Positions 18,545 through 26,677 of a DNA stretch of 64,000 bases are shown one piece after another. How positions within the stretch are numbered: position 1 is the stretch's first letter; each line of letters begins with the position of its first letter. Made by a program: the position numbers and the translations under genes. The DNA comes from Streptomyces europaeiscabiei (GTDB lineage: Bacteria > Actinomycetota > Actinomycetes > Streptomycetales > Streptomycetaceae). The stretch is from NCBI RefSeq assembly GCF_036346855.1, contig NZ_CP107841.1, forward strand, positions 744,001 to 808,000, read 5' to 3'. The notes beneath the pieces were generated by a model. It made no database searches and was not told where the DNA came from. It worked only from the letters and a program-made list of their open reading frames with translations.

Positions 18545-19480
18545 TCAGGACAGGTTCGGAACGTCGAGCCGGTCGATGTCCGGGGCGTAGCCGTCGCCGC
18601 TGTCGAAGGTGACGGTGTTGGCGCCGGCCTTCAGGTTGAGCGGCACACTCACCGTCTCGACGGTCCCCCAGTCGCCCGTGGAGGGGAACCTGTGCCCGGT
18701 GGCACCGCCGCTGTTGGCCGAGATCCGCACGGACCGCGCATCACCGCTGACGTAGGAGATGTCCACGACGTACCGTCCCGCCTTCGCGACCGTGACGCCG
18801 TTCATGGTGAGCCTGCCGCCGAGGTAGAGGCTGCCGACCTTCCTGTCGCCGGAGCAGGCGCCGCAGTCGGCCACAGAGGCGTTGCCGGCGAGGGTGTTGG
18901 TCCCCGCCTCCGCCTCGTAGGCCGTCTTCGTCAGGGCCGGGCCCTGCGGGGTGACGGTGAACAGCCGCGAGCCGTGCGCGGGGAGCGCCTGCGTGACCTT
19001 GTCCTTGTACACGCCTAGGTTCTCGCGGTTCCACAGGTCGCGGACCTTCGCCTTGCCGGAGAAGCCGAGGGCGGACCAGTCGGCGCTCACGGACGCGGGC
19101 GCCTCGCCGAGGTTGAACAGGGCGACCGTGAAGCCACCGTCGGGGTTCTTCGCCGCCCAGACCTGCTGGTCGTCGGAGGGGGTGAGGGGCCTGGCGGGCG
19201 GGGCGCCGCCCCGGTTGACCGCGATGACCTCCTTGTTGGTGAGGAGCGAGAGCCCGTAGGAGTCGAGGCGCGTCAGGTCGTCGCCGGTGTAGAGGGGCGA
19301 CTTGGCGATGGCCCACAGGGTGGCGTAGCTCTGCCGTTCGGCCTTGGTGAGCCCGTCCATCTCGCCGTTGCCGACGTTGAGGGAGTCCAGGTCGTTCCAG
19401 CCGCCGGGGCCGGCGTGGCGCGTCCAGGCGGGGTGTCGTCCCAGCGGTCCTCGACGGAGTTCTCCCAGGTGACGATATTT
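18545..19480 (-). pseudogene. GH27-type alpha-galactosidase with CBM35-like domain, 5'-truncated
   Basis: The C-terminal part of a secreted GH27 glycosidase. It includes NIVTWENSVEDRWDD, PGGWNDLDSLNVGNGEMDG, the barrel end SPLYTGDDLTRLD and a beta-sandwich (VALFNLGEAPASVSADWSAL). After this comes a carbohydrate-binding module of the CBM35/6 sort, starting at YEAEAGTNTLAG and ending at the stop. A one-base deletion in the C run at about 19430 shifts the frame between EDRWDDTP and AWTRHAGPGG. The catalytic N-terminal barrel half and start codon are absent. Homology ends at an AT-rich junction near 19480. It lies just upstream of the GH95 gene and may have been a co-acting glycan-degrading enzyme. 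Confidence 0.78.
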
Positions 19481-19662
19481 TCTGCTGTCAATAAAAGAAG
19501 CAGGACTTGCCGGTTCGAGCCCCTTGCCACAACTCCGGCATCCCGGGGGTGTGTTGATCACCCTGGGTGGCAGGAAGATCTTCTCTCTGCCGCCACGGAT
19601 CGGCGACCGACCTGAAGGGGCCGACGGGCCGGGGCCCCACTCCACCCCGGCCTGCCCGAGCG

Positions 19663-20025
19663 CTATGCGACGCCGACGGGCCGAGACCGGACCCCGCTCC
19701 GTCCCGTCAAGCGGAACGTTTCATCCAGTCGATCAAGCCGGTCGAGACGGTCGAGACGGTCCGGCCACCCCGGGCGATCCGAACGGTCCGCCCTGTCCAG
19801 CCAGTCCGTCCGCAGCGCGAGAATTCCCGCACGCAACGCCGTGACGACGAGGTGCGTTCGGTTCTTCGCGCACAGCTTCTCCCTGATGCTGCGCATGTGG
19901 GCAGCCACGGTGCGGGGGGAGATCGACAGCCGCTGGGACATGTCCGCGTCCGACATGCCGTGGGCCGCCAGAAGAAGGATCTCCAGTTCCCGGGCGCTGA
20001 GTCGGCCGGAGCTGTCCACTGCCAT
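19663..20025 (-). CDS. Small stand-alone LuxR-type DNA-binding protein
   Basis: A 120-residue protein consisting of little more than a GerE/LuxR helix-turn-helix (LSARELEILLLAAHGMSDAD followed by LSISPRTVAAHMRSIREKL, about residues 9-50). No receiver or ligand domain is present. The tail is unusual: an Asp/Arg/Leu-rich run containing DRLDRLDRLDRLDE encoded by near-repeats of GGTCGAGAC. ATG at 20025 is chosen because AAGGCAGG precedes it. It diverges from the response regulator at 20293. Such orphan LuxR domains can be developmental or pathway-specific regulators, but no target is evident. Confidence 0.72.
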   Translation of the reverse strand: MAVDSSGRLSARELEILLLAAHGMSDADMSQRLSISPRTVAAHMRSIREKLCAKNRTHLVVTALRAGILALRTDWLDRADRSDRPGWPDRLDRLDRLDRLDETFRLTGRSGVRSRPVGVA

Positions 20026-20292
20026 GGGGTGCCTGCCTTGTTCGGAGGGGGTCGAGGACCCGTGGGTCGTCCCCGTGGGTCGTCCGTCTGGTGCGCTGTG
20101 ACTCTTCCGTGACATCCGGTGCCCGGCCATCGACCATTCGACCGATACCCGGCAGTAGTCATCGGCCGATCGACCCCGGCCTTTCCGCCACGGGCGCCGC
20201 TATCGCCGGGAAAGTGTCAACCGCCCGATTCGGCACGGTCATCGGGTCCGCCGGCTTCCGCGGACGGCCGGACCGGTCACGTGATCCGTGGC

Positions 20293-20982
20293 ATGCTCGG
20301 CCCCGTGAGCAGCACCCCCACACGCGTGATGATTGCCGACGATCAGGATCTGGTCCGGGCCGGCTTCCGTCTCATCCTCGACGCCCAGGAAGGCATCGAA
20401 GTGGTCGGAGAGGCCGCCGACGGGCTCGCGTGCGTGGAGTTGGCGCGCGTGCTGCGGCCGGACGTGTGCCTGGTGGACGTCCGGATGCCCAAGCTGGACG
20501 GACTGGAGGTGACCCGACTGCTGGCCGGGCCGGGGGCGACGCACCCGACGCACGTCGTGGTCGTCACCAGCTTCGACCAGGACGACTACCTCAATGTGGC
20601 GCTGCGCAACGGAGCATGCGGCTTCCTGTTGAAGGACGCCGCCCCCGCGTTGCTGATCGAGGCGGTGCGGGCGGCGGCGCGGGGCGACGCGCTGGTGTCG
20701 CCCGGGGTGACCGTCCGGCTGCTGAGGCAGCTGGAGGAGCGGACGTCGGCTCCGGCGGATGGCACCGGGGTGCCCGAATCCTCGCTCAGCGCACGGGAGC
20801 TGGAGGTCGCCCGGCTGGTCGCGGTGGGCCGCACCAATCAGGAGATCAGCGACGAGCTGTGCCTGTCCCTGTCCACGGTGAAGACCCATCTGGGCCACAT
20901 CCACCACAAGCTGGGCGTGCGCAATCGGGTCGAGGTGGCCGCGTGGGCGTGGGCCAACGGGACCGTGCGGACGGGGCGTTGA
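20293..20982 (+). CDS. NarL/LuxR-family response regulator
   Basis: A 229-residue regulator. Its receiver has DDQ near residues 16-18, phosphoacceptor Asp62 in LVDVRMPKLDG and Lys in GFLLKDAAP, followed by a linker and a LuxR helix-turn-helix (LSARELEVARLVAVGRTNQE then LSLSTVKTHLGHIHHKL). The in-frame GTG at 20305 is an equally good start. It is followed after about 100 bases by a matching kinase gene. The two receiver-kinase pairs in this window are separate systems rather than a duplication, since their sensor domains differ. Confidence 0.92.
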   Translation: MLGPVSSTPTRVMIADDQDLVRAGFRLILDAQEGIEVVGEAADGLACVELARVLRPDVCLVDVRMPKLDGLEVTRLLAGPGATHPTHVVVVTSFDQDDYLNVALRNGACGFLLKDAAPALLIEAVRAAARGDALVSPGVTVRLLRQLEERTSAPADGTGVPESSLSARELEVARLVAVGRTNQEISDELCLSLSTVKTHLGHIHHKLGVRNRVEVAAWAWANGTVRTGR

Positions 20983-20994
20983 CGGGGATGCCGT

Positions 20995-21013
20995 GATCAT
21001 CTTGTGGATGATC
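20995..21013. promoter_or_regulatory. Perfect inverted repeat between regulator and kinase
   Basis: GATCATC, five-base spacer TTGTG, GATGATC. It lies just after the regulator stop and about 70 bases before the kinase start. The stem is AT-rich with no T run, so an operator is as likely as a terminator. Confidence 0.4.
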
Positions 21014-21081
21014 TGTGTCCCTCCCCACAGATCGATCCACCGTCTGCGAGCAAGGCATGTGCATGCCTAGCCTGCGGTTGT

Positions 21082-22428
21082 ATGACAACCTCGTCACTCG
21101 CGGCACTTTCGGCACAAGCGACCCAGCCGCACCTCGGCCCGCTGCGGTTACCCGTGCGGCAGCTGAAGCACCGCGCTCTGTATCCGGCTCTGGGCGTGCT
21201 GTGGCTGCTCGACGTCGGCATCATCGTGTCGCAGCAGCGCGGCCCCCTCGACTGGCTGCCGCTCGTGACCGGCCCCGTCGCCCTGGCGCTGGTGCTCGTG
21301 CCGGAACCGCGGCTGAGCACCGAGTGGCGGGCGGGGATCTCCGCTGGCGCCTCGACGGTGGTGACGCTGGGCACCGCCCTGATGGGGCTGGCCCTGCCCG
21401 CGTGGGGGCTGTTGGAGACGGCGTGCATGCTGGTCCTGCTCGCCCGCACCTGCCGCAACGTCACCCGGCCCGGCGTCGTCCTCGCCCTGTCCGCCGCGAT
21501 AGGGGCCAGCATCATCGACGAACCCCTGCGCACCGGGGGTACAGGCATCACCCTGACGTACCCCTTCCTGCTGACGTTCGCCGTCGGCGGGGCCGTCGGA
21601 GCAGGGTGTCACCTGCGCACCCTGGACGCCCGGCGTCGCCGTACGGTCGCCGCCGTACGGCTCGCCGAGCGCATGCAACTCGCCCGGGACCTGCATGACT
21701 TCGTCGCCCACCACGTGACGGGCATCATCGCGCAGGCACACGCCGCCGGGGTGATCCACGAGACTTCGCCCCAGCAGGTCGGCCCCATCCTGGACAACAT
21801 CGCCGAGGCCGGGCAGCGGACGATGGACTCCATGCGCCGCCTGATCAGTGTGCTGCGCGAGGACCGCGAGCAGAGTGCCATCGAGTACCCCGAGACGCCC
21901 TACGCCGAACTCACCAAACTGGTCTCGGCGTTCAGCGGACAGGGCGACGGATCGACCGCCCAGCTGGAGATCACCGGAGTCGCCCGCAGGAGCACACTGC
22001 TGCCCGAGGTGGGCTGCGCGGTGCACCGCGTGGTGCAGGAGGCGCTGACCAACGTACGGCGGCACGCACCGGGCACCCAGGCGACGGTGCGCGTCCATCT
22101 CACCCGCGGCGACCTGCTCCGGGTCGACGTGTACAACAACGGGCCGGAGCGGCGTGTCTCCCGTCCCACGGGCGGGCGCGGCGGCTACGGCCTGATCGGG
22201 CTGCGCGAGCGGGCGGAGGCGGTCGGCGGCTCCCTGACCGCAGGGCCGGCCGACGACGGCGGCTGGTGGCTCATCGCCCATTTCCCGGTACTTCCGGAAG
22301 CCCCACCCGAGGACATGGAGAAGTCGGAGAAGTCCGCCGCTTCGGTGTCCCGCCGCCCGGCCGGACGCCATGCCAAGCCGAATGCCCATACGGAACCAGA
22401 ACCGGACATGAGTTGGGACGCGGGTTAG
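21082..22428 (+). CDS. Two-component sensor histidine kinase (HisKA_3 type)
   Basis: A 448-residue kinase with five or six N-terminal membrane segments (about residues 33-175) and a phosphoacceptor His205 in LARDLHDFVAHHVTGI. The N-box is VVQEALTNVRRHAPGT and the G-box lies in GYGLIGLRERAEAVGG. The C-terminal 45 residues are charged and disordered (EDMEKSEKSAASVSRRP). ATG at 21082 gives the usual short cytoplasmic leader; an upstream GTG at 21004 would add 26 residues rich in Cys and overlap the inverted repeat, so it was not chosen. Cognate regulator is the gene ending at 20982. Confidence 0.9.
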   Translation: MTTSSLAALSAQATQPHLGPLRLPVRQLKHRALYPALGVLWLLDVGIIVSQQRGPLDWLPLVTGPVALALVLVPEPRLSTEWRAGISAGASTVVTLGTALMGLALPAWGLLETACMLVLLARTCRNVTRPGVVLALSAAIGASIIDEPLRTGGTGITLTYPFLLTFAVGGAVGAGCHLRTLDARRRRTVAAVRLAERMQLARDLHDFVAHHVTGIIAQAHAAGVIHETSPQQVGPILDNIAEAGQRTMDSMRRLISVLREDREQSAIEYPETPYAELTKLVSAFSGQGDGSTAQLEITGVARRSTLLPEVGCAVHRVVQEALTNVRRHAPGTQATVRVHLTRGDLLRVDVYNNGPERRVSRPTGGRGGYGLIGLRERAEAVGGSLTAGPADDGGWWLIAHFPVLPEAPPEDMEKSEKSAASVSRRPAGRHAKPNAHTEPEPDMSWDAG

Positions 22429-22686
22429 TACTGCGGCACCGGTCGGTCCGGGGCGTGAATTAGGCAATTCTGCGAATCGCGCCGGGACGGCCCACCCCCT
22501 AAGGTCGAAGAGCCAAAGGCGCCGGGACGGCCTTCTCACGTCCCGCAGAGTGGTGAATCGGCCCGGACCGGGTCCCTCAAGGGCCCGTTCCACCGTTCCA
22601 CCGTTCTCCCGTCCGCCCCCTTCGCCACTTCGCGAACCGGCGAACCGGCGAACCGGTGCCCAACGTCGAGGAGACGCAGGAGACGT

Positions 22687-24117
22687 ATGACTACGGCCGT
22701 CGTGGTGGGCAGCGGTCCGAACGGTCTCGCAGCCGCCGTGTTCCTGGCCCGGGAGGGCATCGAGGTCACCGTCCTGGAGGCCGCCGACACGATCGGCGGC
22801 GGCACCCGCACCAGTGAACTGACCCCGGGCCTCCTGCACGACCACTGCTCCGCCACCCACCCCATGGCGGTCGGCTCGCCCTTCCTGCGGAGCCTCGACC
22901 TCGGCCGGCACGGGCTCACCTGGTGCCTGCCGGACATCGACTGCGTGCATCCGCTGGACTCCGGCGAGGCCGGGGTCCTGCACCGGTCGGTGGAGGAGAC
23001 GGCCGACGGCCTCGGCGGTGTGGACGGACGACGGTGGCGGCGGATGTTCGGGCCGCTCACGAACGGCTACGACGCGCTGGCCGAGGACCTCATGCGGCCG
23101 CTCACACACGTGCCTCGTCATCCGCTGCGCCTGGCGGCCTTCGGGCCGCAGGCCCTGCTGCCCGCCGCCGCGGTGGCCCGGCTGTGGCGGTCGCGGACCG
23201 CCCGCGCGCTCTTCGCCGGCGTGGCCGCGCACGCCTTCCGCCCGTTCCACCGGCCGGCCAGCGCAGCGGTCGGCCTGACGATCATCGCCGCGGGTCACCG
23301 GCACGGCTGGCCCGTGGCCGCGGGCGGTTCCCGGGCCATCAGCGACGCGCTCGCGGCGCAGCTCACGGAGTTCGGCGGCCGGATCGAGACCGGTGTGCGG
23401 GTGCGCTCCCCGGCCGATCTGCCCCCGGCCGACGTGGTCCTCTTCGACCTCGTGCCCCGCACGGTCGCCGACATCCTGGGCGACCGGCTGCCGGGGCGGG
23501 TCGCGCGCGCCTACCGCCGTTACCGCCACGGGCCCGGAGCCTTCAAGGTCGACTTCGCGGTCGAGGGCGGCGTCCCGTGGACCAGCGAGGCGGCCCGCCG
23601 GGCCGGCACCGTCCACCTCGGCGGGACGTTCGAGGAGGTCGCCGGCACCGAGCGGACGATCCACGCCGGACGCATGCCGGAGCGGCCCTTCGTCCTCGTC
23701 GGCCAGCAGTACCTGGCCGATCCCAGCCGTTCGAAGGGCGACCTCCACCCGGTCTGGACCTACGCCCACGTCCCGCACGGCTTCGACGGCGACGCGACCG
23801 AGGCAATCGTCGGGCAGATCGAGCGGTTCGCGCCGGGGTTCCGTGAGCGTGTTCTCGGCATGGCCGTCCGCCCGCCGGCCGCGTTCGAGGACTACAACCC
23901 GAACTACGTCGGCGGGGACATCGTCACCGGGGCGAACACCGCCCTCCAGCTGGCGATGCGCCCCCGCGTGGCCCTCGACCCGTACCGCACGGGGGTCCCC
24001 GGGATGTACATCTGCTCCGCCGCGTCACCACCGGGCGCCGGCGCCCACGGCATGTGCGGCGCGAACGCCGCCGCGTCGGCCCTGCGTCACCTCGGGCGGC
24101 GACGCAGCGAGGGATGA
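22687..24117 (+). CDS. FAD-dependent NAD(P)/FAD oxidoreductase, phytoene-desaturase-like
   Basis: A 476-residue flavoprotein. The N-terminal dinucleotide fold is TTAVVVGSGPNGLAAAVF, followed by VLEAADTIGGGTRTSEL, and the C-terminal FAD-binding region includes MYICSAASPPGAGAHGMCG. The overall layout matches amine-oxidase/phytoene-desaturase type proteins. ATG is preceded by GGAGACGCAGGAGACGT. Substrate is unknown. It ends just before a strong hairpin, so it is probably a separate transcription unit from the peptide cassette that follows, although the two could belong to one locus. Confidence 0.85.
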   Translation: MTTAVVVGSGPNGLAAAVFLAREGIEVTVLEAADTIGGGTRTSELTPGLLHDHCSATHPMAVGSPFLRSLDLGRHGLTWCLPDIDCVHPLDSGEAGVLHRSVEETADGLGGVDGRRWRRMFGPLTNGYDALAEDLMRPLTHVPRHPLRLAAFGPQALLPAAAVARLWRSRTARALFAGVAAHAFRPFHRPASAAVGLTIIAAGHRHGWPVAAGGSRAISDALAAQLTEFGGRIETGVRVRSPADLPPADVVLFDLVPRTVADILGDRLPGRVARAYRRYRHGPGAFKVDFAVEGGVPWTSEAARRAGTVHLGGTFEEVAGTERTIHAGRMPERPFVLVGQQYLADPSRSKGDLHPVWTYAHVPHGFDGDATEAIVGQIERFAPGFRERVLGMAVRPPAAFEDYNPNYVGGDIVTGANTALQLAMRPRVALDPYRTGVPGMYICSAASPPGAGAHGMCGANAAASALRHLGRRRSEG

Positions 24118-24151
24118 GACGGGGAGACGGCCCCGTCCCGCACCTGTCCAC

Positions 24152-24186
24152 GAAAAGGCCTGGACCGTTTCGGTCCAGGCCTTTTC
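24152..24186. terminator. Bidirectional rho-independent-like terminator
   Basis: Perfect 16-base stem (GAAAAGGCCTGGACCG and its complement) with a TTT loop, giving A-rich and T-rich flanks on both sides. It isolates the oxidoreductase gene from the downstream cassette. Confidence 0.92.
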
Positions 24187-24365
24187 CATGCCCGGTCCAG
24201 ACCTTGCCCGCGCCTCGCGGGATTTCCCTACGGATACGAAAGAAGGCGCCCAACAATAGGCATTTTTATCGATGCGAAGGCGGGCGGCGAGAGCCTAGTG
24301 TTTTCTCCATAAGGGCACCGGAAGAAAAGAACTTCCGAAGTCCCGAGAGCGAGAGGATCAAAGAA
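24187..24365 (+). promoter_or_regulatory. Leader/promoter region of the peptide cassette
   Basis: About 180 bases of distinctly AT-richer DNA (for example CATTTTTATCGATGCGAAG and TAGTGTTTTCTCCATAAGG). It contains a short inverted repeat CGGAAG..CTTCCG at 24319-24337 and GAGAGGATC ahead of the ATG. No coding pattern is seen. It most likely holds the cassette promoter. Confidence 0.55.
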
Positions 24366-24644
24366 ATGAGCAGCATCGAGAACGCGCTGAACAGCGTGGA
24401 AATCCCCGTCGAGGGTGTCGTCTACGTCGCCGCTCGCCCGACCCTGGGCACCCCGCGGATCGCCCGGGTGGGCAACAGGCTGGGCGGGCTCGCCCAGGCT
24501 GCCGAGGGCGTCGGGGCCATCGGGGCGCTGGCCACCGCCGCGGTCGGTGTCGCCCAGGCCGCGGAGGCCAACAACCTGGCGGCGGAGGCCAACGCCCAGA
24601 ACGCGGCCGCCCTCGCGGCGGTCGGTGGCGCGCCCGCGGCCTGA
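24366..24644 (+). CDS. Ala-rich small protein, candidate secreted-peptide precursor
   Basis: A 92-residue protein I do not recognise. Residues 1-35 are mixed and look like a leader (SSIENALNSVEIPVEGVVYV). From about residue 38 the sequence becomes Gly/Ala-rich with GxxxG-like spacing (GGLAQAAEGVGAIGALATAA), then AEANNLAAEANAQNAAAL. About 30 percent is Ala and there is no Cys. It is the first gene of the cassette and is separated from the next gene by a long hairpin, a layout common for precursor peptides that must be made in excess. By analogy with the SdpC pathway or class II bacteriocins it could be the exported product. Function is inferred from context only. Confidence 0.72.
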   Translation: MSSIENALNSVEIPVEGVVYVAARPTLGTPRIARVGNRLGGLAQAAEGVGAIGALATAAVGVAQAAEANNLAAEANAQNAAALAAVGGAPAA

Positions 24645-24661
24645 CACCGGCGGTGAACACA

Positions 24662-24712
24662 AGGAACCCGCTGTCGGACCAGAGGGCTGTTCTGGTCCGG
24701 CAGCGGGTTCCT
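24662..24712 (+). terminator. Long hairpin after the small-peptide gene (attenuator-like)
   Basis: A 22-base stem with one G-U pair (AGGAACCCGCTG.. at 24662-24683 and its partner at 24691-24712) and a 7-base loop GGGCTGT. It has no T run, so partial termination or mRNA stabilisation of the upstream peptide message is more likely than complete termination. Confidence 0.8.
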
Positions 24713-24757
24713 CCGCACGTGAAAAACGTGCTCAAAAGTACCAGGAAAAGAGGTTCC

Positions 24758-26677
24758 ATGAAACTCGTACGAAGGATCAATTCCGCGGTGCCGGGCAGGG
24801 TCGCCTCCGCGGTGTTCAGCCCGATACCGGTGGGCCGGGACCGTGCGCTGGGCCTGTCGGAGCGGCTGGCCGCCGCGACGAGCCTCACCTCGTCCCTCGA
24901 GTACCTCACCCAGCGCCACGAGATGGACAAGGGAGGCATGAACGACTGGGAGATCGCCAAGGACAGCATCGCCCACGCGAACCCTCTCGTGCGCCGGCTG
25001 ATCGACATCGCCAGCGGACCACGGACCACGACGGCACTGCACGTCACACGGGCCGCGGTCGCCACCGCCATGCTGCTACCCGGCAAGTCGGGTTGGCGCG
25101 GTGCGGGCAGCCTCTTCCTCGGTGCGACCTCCGCCCTCCTCGGCCCCCGCCAGCACTACGGGAGCGACGGCGCCGACCAGGTGGCGACCCTCGTGCAACT
25201 CGCCACCGGCGGCGCCCGCCTGGTGCCCTCGCCGGCCGCCAAGGACGCCCTGCTCTGGTACGTCGCCCTGCAGTCCAACCTCTCCTACCTGGTCTCCGGC
25301 TGGGTCAAGCTGCTCGGCCCGGACTGGCGCGACGGCTCCGCACTTCCGGGCGTGATGCGCACCCACACCTACGGCCACGAGGGCATGCACACCTGGATCC
25401 GGAACAACCCCCGGGCCGCCAAGCTGCTCGCCCACAGTGTGCTGGCGCTGGAGTGCCTCTTCCCGCTCGCCTACCTCAAAGGCGGCAAGCTGACCCGTCC
25501 CGTCCTGGCGAGCGCCGCCGCGTTCCACCTGGCCAACGGCTACTTCATGGGGCTCGGCAGGTTCGCCACCGCGTTCCCCGCGATGCACCCCCTGATCGCC
25601 TACACCGCGGCCCCCCGCACCCACCCCGCCGTCGCGGGACGCGACGACCGCGCCCTGCCGGCCGCGCTCACCGTGCTCGCCGGGGCGACGGCGGCCGCGG
25701 CCGTCACCGCCGTGCAACGGCGCATGCGCGCCACCGAGGGCTGGCGGACCTCACGCGTGCTGACGACCCGACACGGCAACCGGCTCCAGTACGAGGAGAT
25801 GTCGGCGGGCGACACCGACCGGCCGGTCTTCGTGCTCGCCGCCGGCCTGCTGTCCACCAGCGAGCACTACGCCTGGATCAGCGAGCGGCTGTCCTACGAG
25901 ACCACGTACGGCGTCATCAGCTACGCCCGCGCCGGATACGCCGGAAGCCGCCGCCGGGCGGTCACCGCCTACCGGCTGACGGAGTCCGTCGACGACCTCG
26001 TCGACCTGGTGAACGGGGCCGTGGCACCGCACCGCAAGGTGATCCTGGTCGGCCACTCGATCGGCGGCGAACTCGCCCGTCGTGCCGTCCAGCACCTCGG
26101 CGACCGGGTGCACGGCGTCGTCTACCTCGACCCCTCACACCCGGACCAGTTCAACCGCTCCGCCCAGCAGCGGGTGACCGGCGCCGCTCTGGGCAGCACC
26201 TTCGCGTCCATGAGCCGGGCACTGCGCCTCGGCACCGGGGCCCTGCTGACCCGCCCGTGGTGGATCAAGGAACTGCCCGCCGCCTACCACGACAAGGTCT
26301 TCGCCCAGTACGGGGACACCCGGATGTGGTACGCGGCCCGCCGCGAATGGGCCGCCCTGCAGGAGGACTTCAAGACCTTCTCCGGGCCGCTCGACCGGAT
26401 CGACGGTGTGCCCGGCCTGGTGATCTCCGCCCAGCGGACCGTGGACCGCGACCCCGAGCAACTGCTCATGCACCGGGAACTGGCCGAGGCCCACCGCCGG
26501 GCACCCGGCGAGACGGTGGTCGTCGAGGGCGCGGGACACGACTCCCTGCTGATCAACAGCCGTTACGCCCACCAGGTCACCGACCGCGTCCTGGCGTTCT
26601 TCCAGGGCGTCGAGGAACGTGCCCGGGCACCCCGGCCGGCCCGGTCCGTCACTCTCGCCAAGGAGACCACGCGATGA
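24758..26677 (+). CDS. HTTM/SdpB-like membrane domain fused to alpha/beta hydrolase
   Basis: A 639-residue two-part protein. Residues about 90-320 form a polytopic membrane region with HTTM-family hallmarks: YLVSGWVKLLGPDWRDGSAL (178-197) and AAAFHLANGYFMGLGRF (254-269). The HTTM family includes SdpB and vitamin-K-carboxylase-like proteins. Residues about 330-620 form a cytosolic or extracytosolic alpha/beta hydrolase with nucleophile Ser434 in LVGHSIGGE and a late His in EGAGHDSLL. The start has AAAAGAGG upstream. It probably acts on the small protein encoded just before it. The hydrolase half could be a peptidase, esterase or acyltransferase; the fusion itself is unusual. It overlaps the next gene by four bases. 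Confidence 0.82.
   Translation: MKLVRRINSAVPGRVASAVFSPIPVGRDRALGLSERLAAATSLTSSLEYLTQRHEMDKGGMNDWEIAKDSIAHANPLVRRLIDIASGPRTTTALHVTRAAVATAMLLPGKSGWRGAGSLFLGATSALLGPRQHYGSDGADQVATLVQLATGGARLVPSPAAKDALLWYVALQSNLSYLVSGWVKLLGPDWRDGSALPGVMRTHTYGHEGMHTWIRNNPRAAKLLAHSVLALECLFPLAYLKGGKLTRPVLASAAAFHLANGYFMGLGRFATAFPAMHPLIAYTAAPRTHPAVAGRDDRALPAALTVLAGATAAAAVTAVQRRMRATEGWRTSRVLTTRHGNRLQYEEMSAGDTDRPVFVLAAGLLSTSEHYAWISERLSYETTYGVISYARAGYAGSRRRAVTAYRLTESVDDLVDLVNGAVAPHRKVILVGHSIGGELARRAVQHLGDRVHGVVYLDPSHPDQFNRSAQQRVTGAALGSTFASMSRALRLGTGALLTRPWWIKELPAAYHDKVFAQYGDTRMWYAARREWAALQEDFKTFSGPLDRIDGVPGLVISAQRTVDRDPEQLLMHRELAEAHRRAPGETVVVEGAGHDSLLINSRYAHQVTDRVLAFFQGVEERARAPRPARSVTLAKETTR

Noticed and set aside
19500..19530. 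tRNA gene suggested by GCCGGTTCGAGCCCC
   Set aside because: No cloverleaf could be built; only a T-loop-like motif is present, so it is mentioned only as a possible junction scar.
21148..23778. 876-codon minus-strand frame opposite the kinase and oxidoreductase
   Set aside because: Shadow of two genes with strong motifs on the plus strand.
22687..24117. Oxidoreductase as a member of the peptide cassette
   Set aside because: A perfect bidirectional terminator and an AT-rich promoter-like region separate it; membership cannot be supported from this sequence alone.
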